DNA from: Paraburkholderia lacunae
GTDB taxonomy: Bacteria; Pseudomonadota; Gammaproteobacteria; Burkholderiales; Burkholderiaceae
Assembly: GCF_003353175.1 (NCBI RefSeq)
Contig: NZ_QHKS01000013.1
Span: 176,361-240,360 of the forward strand
Direction of reading: 5' to 3'
DNA: 64,000 nucleotides
Both the position numbers and the translations under genes were made by a program. Below the pieces are notes generated by a model, which saw only the letters and a program-made list of their open reading frames with translations, was not told the DNA's origin and made no database searches. Below are positions 60,049-64,000 of this stretch, one piece after another. Every line of letters begins with the position of its first letter. Position 1 is the stretch's first letter.

Positions 60049-62745
60049 TTAGAGTTTCGGAATCAGCGTAATCGGCCTGATTTGCGTGTCCTGCACGATG
60101 TTCTGATTGGCCCCGTCTGTCGCCAGTTTGCCCGCGTCACGCACGGTGCTGGTTTCGTCGGCGACCTGATGCTGAAGCTGCTGGTACGCGTTCCCGTTAC
60201 GCGACGCCACGGCAAACTGCTCGTCGGTCTTCATCGAGGATGCAGGCATATGCGGCAGATCCGGATTGCCGCCACCACCGCCCGTATGGCTGAATCCACC
60301 CGACTCGATCCGGTGTTCGCCGCTCGATGACGCAAGCACCTTGCCGTCGCCCAATGAGTAAGTTACGCCATTGGCCTTGAAAACGATGCTCTGCGCTTCG
60401 ATCACCAGTCGCTTCAACGAGTAGATATGCGCGTCGTCGGCTGAACCGATTTCCATCTTGCCCTGCTGGGCCTGAACAGTGATGTCGCCGCTGCCCGCGA
60501 TCAGCTTCATGCCGGCCTTCGCGAACGCGGACAGCCCCTGTGCAGCACGCATCAGGATCTTGCGGCCGGTACTGATGTTCGCGTCCTGAACCGCCACCAT
60601 GTCAATGTGCGTACCAGCCGACGCCACAACATTGTGCGGGCTGGACAGGGCGATGCCATCCGGAGCAGAAAGGGCGATGGCTGCGCCGTCCTGCCTGCCC
60701 GTGTCCCATTGCCTGATCTGCTCGACAAGCTTTTCGTGAGGTCGCGTATCGGTCGCGTCCGCTTCGTGTGTCGATGACAGGTCGCCAAGCTGTTTCACAA
60801 TCGCCAGCGCGGCCTCAAGCTGTCCGATCAGTTCCTGCCGATCCAGTATTGCACCTTTCGCATTCGGCCGAAGGTCCGTCGAGATCAGTAGCTGCGCCGC
60901 GCGGACCGCCCCTGAGCGGTCGGAGCGCAGCTCGAATCCTTCGCCACGCCGCTCGGATTTTCCGTTGTCGCGAGGATGACCGATCCAGCCTTGATTCAAT
61001 TGCGTCTTGCCATGCTCGGACGAAAGTTTTGTCTTCGTTTCATTCGTTGAGTCATCAAAAAGTAGCTCCCCGTAGCCGGTCCCGCCCACTTCCTTCGACC
61101 GGATGCCGTACAGCGCTGCGTTGGCTGGCAAGCTACCCGTGCCTGAAAACTGTGTCGGCGCGTAGTTCGCACCATGCATCATCGCAATCGCAATGGGTTT
61201 GTCCGGGTCGTTCTGCTGGAAGACGATCAGGACTTCGCTACCCACTCGCGGCCAGAGCGCAGTGCCTGCCTGGTTGTCGGCCCACGGCAATGCGTACCGG
61301 ATACGGGCCGAATCGCGCGATGTGCCACTCGCCCCGGCGCGCGGATGTTCATCGGCTCGCGCAAACGGAAACTGCACGGCGATACAACCGTCCTTGTCCA
61401 CGTCGATTTCCATGCCTGGCCCACCGACAACACGGGCACTTATGGGGCCGACGGTCGGCACGCTGGACGGATCAAAATCTGGCACAACCGGAATATCGGC
61501 ACGGATGCATTCGAAGCGGTTGATATAGGCGGGACCATCCTCATCAAGCGTCAGCGGCCCCTTGCCCGGAGAACCTGTCAGCAGGTGATTGCGCACGCGG
61601 GTTTCAATACGGGTCAGCACCAGTCGCCGCTGTTCGGCCGGATGCTGATCCATCTCCGCGTGGCCGGTTAACGAAAATACCGTACCCGCGCCGCCGCTAA
61701 ACGCACGCACGACGGCTTCGCCCGTGAAATTCTTCGTCCGCCGTTCATGTGCCTGCTGGCGTCGCAGGTTGATCTGCTCGTAGTGCTGTGAGTCGTTCGC
61801 GACGTGCGGCGAGTCGTACTGGTAGTCCGTTAGCGTGCCCGCTAGCGCCTTGCCATGCTTGCCTTGATCCCGGAGGTTCGTTTCGCTGACTTCCTGAATA
61901 CGCCCCGTCCGGTAGTCGGGCGACGCAGCGAGCACCGCGCCCGGCATCAGATAGCGATGAGCCTGAAACGACGTAATCGTATCGTCCTTCTCGGTTGCGT
62001 CAGCGCGGTGGAAGCGCACCGTTCCGGCAGGATTGTCCTGCCACGCATGCACGTTATCGACCAGATGCAGGGTATGGACCGGCCAGCCGTCCTTGACCTC
62101 GTGCGAAAAATACCAGCAGATTCCCTCGAAGCGCCAGTGACGCATCAGAAACGCCGCATCACTTTCGCCCGCCTGCATCGTGAACGCCCGGGCCGGGTAG
62201 GTCGCCATCAAGCCCTTCGTATCGAACGCAAATGCGCCGCCCAATACGCCGTTGCCTTGAAGGTGTCCGGAGAGAATTTCGAGCGAAATATCGACCACCG
62301 ACTTGTCGCGGAAGACGCGCCATGTTGTGCGATGAGCCAGGATCGACAGCGCGTCTTGGCAAACAAACTCGTTCAGCACGAATCCGCCGTCAGAGGCAAG
62401 CTGATGCGCGCTCGTAACAATCGCGCTGATGGTGCGATGAGCGCCCGTGAAGTCGCCGATCTGGAACGCGATGGGTACGCCGTTCAGTGCCTTGAGCGGC
62501 AGGCGAATGTCCGTCGAGAGCCAGCGCGGCGTGTAATGCAGCGGTTCGCAAATCCCTTCACTACCGGTTAGCTCATGCGGCAGGATCGCATTGCCGGAAA
62601 TGCCTGCGTCTGGTGCGAGCTGCACCTGTAGCTGACGTTGCGACTGGCTGAATATTGACCACAATTGATCGAAGTTCTTGAATGCAGCAGACAAGCCTTC
62701 CAGTGGATTTTGAGAAGGAACAGACGCAAATGACGATATCGGCAT
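60049..62745 (-). CDS. vgrG: VgrG spike protein (TssI)
   Basis: 898 aa from the ATG at 62745 (the frame is open to 62838). The N-terminal gp27/GPD-like part contains SDAAFLMRHWRFEGICWYFS and LMPGAVLAASPDYRTGRIQE. The gp5-like OB domain includes DKDGCIAVQFPFARADEHPR, RIRYALPWADNQAGTALWPR and VGSEVLIVFQQNDPDKPIAI. The T6SS_Vgr segment (TKLSSEHGKTQLNQGWIGHP) and a DUF2345 repeat domain (ILMRAAQGLSAFAKAGMKLI) follow. It forms the trimeric spike that carries PAAR and the Tle4-like effector. Structural T6SS genes are not in the window, so this is an orphan vgrG island. Confidence 0.95.
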   Translation of the reverse strand: MPISSFASVPSQNPLEGLSAAFKNFDQLWSIFSQSQRQLQVQLAPDAGISGNAILPHELTGSEGICEPLHYTPRWLSTDIRLPLKALNGVPIAFQIGDFTGAHRTISAIVTSAHQLASDGGFVLNEFVCQDALSILAHRTTWRVFRDKSVVDISLEILSGHLQGNGVLGGAFAFDTKGLMATYPARAFTMQAGESDAAFLMRHWRFEGICWYFSHEVKDGWPVHTLHLVDNVHAWQDNPAGTVRFHRADATEKDDTITSFQAHRYLMPGAVLAASPDYRTGRIQEVSETNLRDQGKHGKALAGTLTDYQYDSPHVANDSQHYEQINLRRQQAHERRTKNFTGEAVVRAFSGGAGTVFSLTGHAEMDQHPAEQRRLVLTRIETRVRNHLLTGSPGKGPLTLDEDGPAYINRFECIRADIPVVPDFDPSSVPTVGPISARVVGGPGMEIDVDKDGCIAVQFPFARADEHPRAGASGTSRDSARIRYALPWADNQAGTALWPRVGSEVLIVFQQNDPDKPIAIAMMHGANYAPTQFSGTGSLPANAALYGIRSKEVGGTGYGELLFDDSTNETKTKLSSEHGKTQLNQGWIGHPRDNGKSERRGEGFELRSDRSGAVRAAQLLISTDLRPNAKGAILDRQELIGQLEAALAIVKQLGDLSSTHEADATDTRPHEKLVEQIRQWDTGRQDGAAIALSAPDGIALSSPHNVVASAGTHIDMVAVQDANISTGRKILMRAAQGLSAFAKAGMKLIAGSGDITVQAQQGKMEIGSADDAHIYSLKRLVIEAQSIVFKANGVTYSLGDGKVLASSSGEHRIESGGFSHTGGGGGNPDLPHMPASSMKTDEQFAVASRNGNAYQQLQHQVADETSTVRDAGKLATDGANQNIVQDTQIRPITLIPKL

Positions 62746-63589
62746 GGTCTCATCGGCAATGGAATCACACGCAGATTGCGCGATCCATTCTCGCCCCGGA
62801 ATAATGAATACTCGAATTGACCGCCATTCGACGGTCACCGCCTGTTCTTACAACTCGAACACGGTTGCCCGGAACCTCTCAATCCCGCAACACCCGCGCG
62901 AACCCTTCGCGCTGACCGGCTCCCGGGCTAACTGTCGCTGGCGATTTCGCCCACGATATCGAAGCACTGCGTTCTACCTACTGCCAAATCATCGCCACGC
63001 ATTTAACAATGATTAAGCCGCGTGAACAAGCAACGATGCCGTCATTACCCGTCCCGGGAGCGAAACCGGCATCTGCCCGTCCCGTTTAGCCATCGTGTGA
63101 TGCACGAGGGCGCGCCACGGCAGGCGGACCCCCCATGCATATAGCATAGGATGACTGACTAGGCACACATGGATTTTCCAATCAACCGCCCGGGAAATCC
63201 GGATGGCAATGCCACGGCATACGGAAGCGACTCGGTATTATGCGACGGAATGCCCGTGTTGTTCCACCTGAAATACCGTGCTCAATGCATCTAACGCGCG
63301 GTCTTCAATCGCAACCAGTGCGTCGTCCAGCGCGTGCGCAATGCGCCCATAGTACGTATGGGAGCGTCCAAACACATCCGAGATGGTACGCGGCGTAATG
63401 GGCGTCATCCAGATCCGAAAAAATGTCAACTTTTGTCAAACTAATTAATTTGGCATTACAGATCGTTATCGAGATAAGCAAATTTCACAGTATTGCGGCG
63501 TCGTGGTAGACGAGCCAAGGGCGCACGGCTCTATCCCGACAGCTACCGCGGCATGTGCTTCCAGTTGCGGCAGCACCACATCGCGCAGT
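62746..63589. other. Upstream region of vgrG, no clear gene
   Basis: About 840 bases between vgrG and the recombinase remnant. A minus-strand frame at 63238-63429 (MTPITPRTISDVFGRSHTYY) has no recognised family. AT-rich patches at 63420-63480 and around 63140 could hold promoters or nucleoid-protein sites. Nothing else is supported. It may be the decayed edge of the island. Confidence 0.35.
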
Positions 63590-63735
63590 AGCTGGAGCTG
63601 GTCCAGTTGCAGTTGCAGGTCGTCTGCTGGATGCTGCTGTGTCCGAGCTATTTTCTGATGCGCTCGATGGGTACGCCGTGTTGTGCGAGGCTATGCCTGA
63701 GGTCACGCCAGCCTGACGGTATGCGCCGTTGTAGG
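63590..63735 (-). pseudogene. Tyrosine recombinase (phage integrase) C-terminal fragment with stop codon
   Basis: The minus-strand frame reads RRIPSGWRDLRHSLAQHGVP, IERIRK, a TAG stop (63648-63650), then LGHSSIQQT. This matches the C-terminal core of tyrosine integrases (HxLRHt..a..NGV....IqkLLGHSSI.tT), with the catalytic Arg-His pair in DLRHS and the LGHSSI loop. The in-frame stop, the missing final Tyr segment and the missing N-terminus make it a remnant. It probably marks an edge of the T6SS island. Confidence 0.6.
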
Positions 63736-63855
63736 GTACCTATGCGATGCATGCAAATCCCCCGCACAGGGGCAGCGCCAATAACCAGAAAGAATAGAAA
63801 AAGCCAACGCCGTGGGCATCCGACCAGCGGCGCCGTGCAGGCAGAAAAAACAGAA

Positions 63856-64000
63856 TCACATATTCGGATAATTCGGCCCACCGCCGCCCTCAGGCGTGAC
63901 CCAAACGATGTTCTGGGTCGGGTCCTTGATATCGCAGGTCTTGCAGTGCACGCAGTTCTGCGCGTTGATCACGAGGCGTTCGCTGCCGTCGTCGTTCTTC
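63856..64000 (-). CDS. ETF-ubiquinone oxidoreductase, C-terminal part (partial)
   Basis: On the minus strand the frame running in from the right edge reads KNDDGSERLVINAQNCVHCK, TCDIKDPTQNIVWVTPEGGG, GPNYPNM and stops at 63856-63858. The CVHCKTCDIKDPTQNI motif supplies [4Fe-4S] ligands of electron-transfer-flavoprotein:ubiquinone oxidoreductase, and GGGGPNY is its conserved end. The enzyme passes electrons from ETF to quinone in fatty- and amino-acid oxidation. Only about 47 residues are in the window. Confidence 0.93.
   Translation of the reverse strand, partial: KNDDGSERLVINAQNCVHCKTCDIKDPTQNIVWVTPEGGGGPNYPNM

Overview
The window is a high-GC proteobacterial chromosome segment that looks like Burkholderiaceae, most likely Paraburkholderia or a close relative. 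The grounds are two Burkholderia-type trimeric porins, a DUF4148 protein, several LysR/GntR/IclR-controlled catabolic clusters, many MFS and ABC importers, and a polymorphic type VI secretion (T6SS) vgrG island. No rRNA, tRNA or CRISPR array was recognised. The assignment is by recognition of protein families, not by a database search.

Layout. 1-4.3 kb: remains of a gallate-type aromatic locus, with a LysR regulator carrying two HTH domains, a GntR/FCD regulator, an internally deleted gallate dioxygenase gene and an intact aromatic-acid MFS importer. 4.3-9.5 kb: a small membrane protein, a porin with a strong terminator, and a Fur-box-preceded TonB siderophore receptor with a secreted partner. 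9.5-18.2 kb: a divergent SDR/TetR pair, an isolated ABC ATPase, a three-gene operon (M24 peptidase-like protein, alpha/beta hydrolase, metal-dependent hydrolase) behind a 20-bp palindrome, and small housekeeping or stress genes. 18.5-26.5 kb: otsA, an lldD-like dehydrogenase, a periplasmic PheC-type cyclohexadienyl dehydratase, a LuxR-type regulator, an HtrA-like protease, a GNAT acetyltransferase and two tandem DUF190 genes.

26.6-35.9 kb is a nitrogen-compound utilisation region. An MFS importer, amidase and DadA-like oxidase operon runs divergently from an XRE-cupin regulator. A polar amino-acid ABC importer with a second FAD oxidase runs divergently from an IclR regulator. Both divergent promoters carry inverted repeats. 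36-45.2 kb holds envelope proteins, a PAP2 phosphatase, two MFS exporters, LysR genes, a second porin and an 18-copy 12-bp tandem repeat.

45.3-55.8 kb is the most interesting metabolic unit. It encodes an FMNH2-dependent LLM monooxygenase, aldehyde dehydrogenase, NIPSNAP protein, complete polyamine-type ABC importer, GntR/FCD regulator, AA_synth (PF06684) protein, alpha/beta hydrolase and a flavin reductase with an extra C-terminal domain. Near-identical TATGG-AATA-CCATA palindromes lie before the monooxygenase and AA_synth genes, and a weaker copy precedes the regulator. This supports one regulon that imports and oxidatively degrades an unknown, probably nitrogen-containing, compound.

55.8-63.7 kb is a T6SS island on the minus strand: VgrG, a Tle4-like phospholipase effector, a Tli4-like immunity protein, a lipoprotein, PAAR, and a second effector gene cut short by an IS481-type transposase remnant. 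A broken tyrosine-recombinase fragment lies on the other flank. The window ends in the C-terminus of ETF-ubiquinone oxidoreductase, a core gene.
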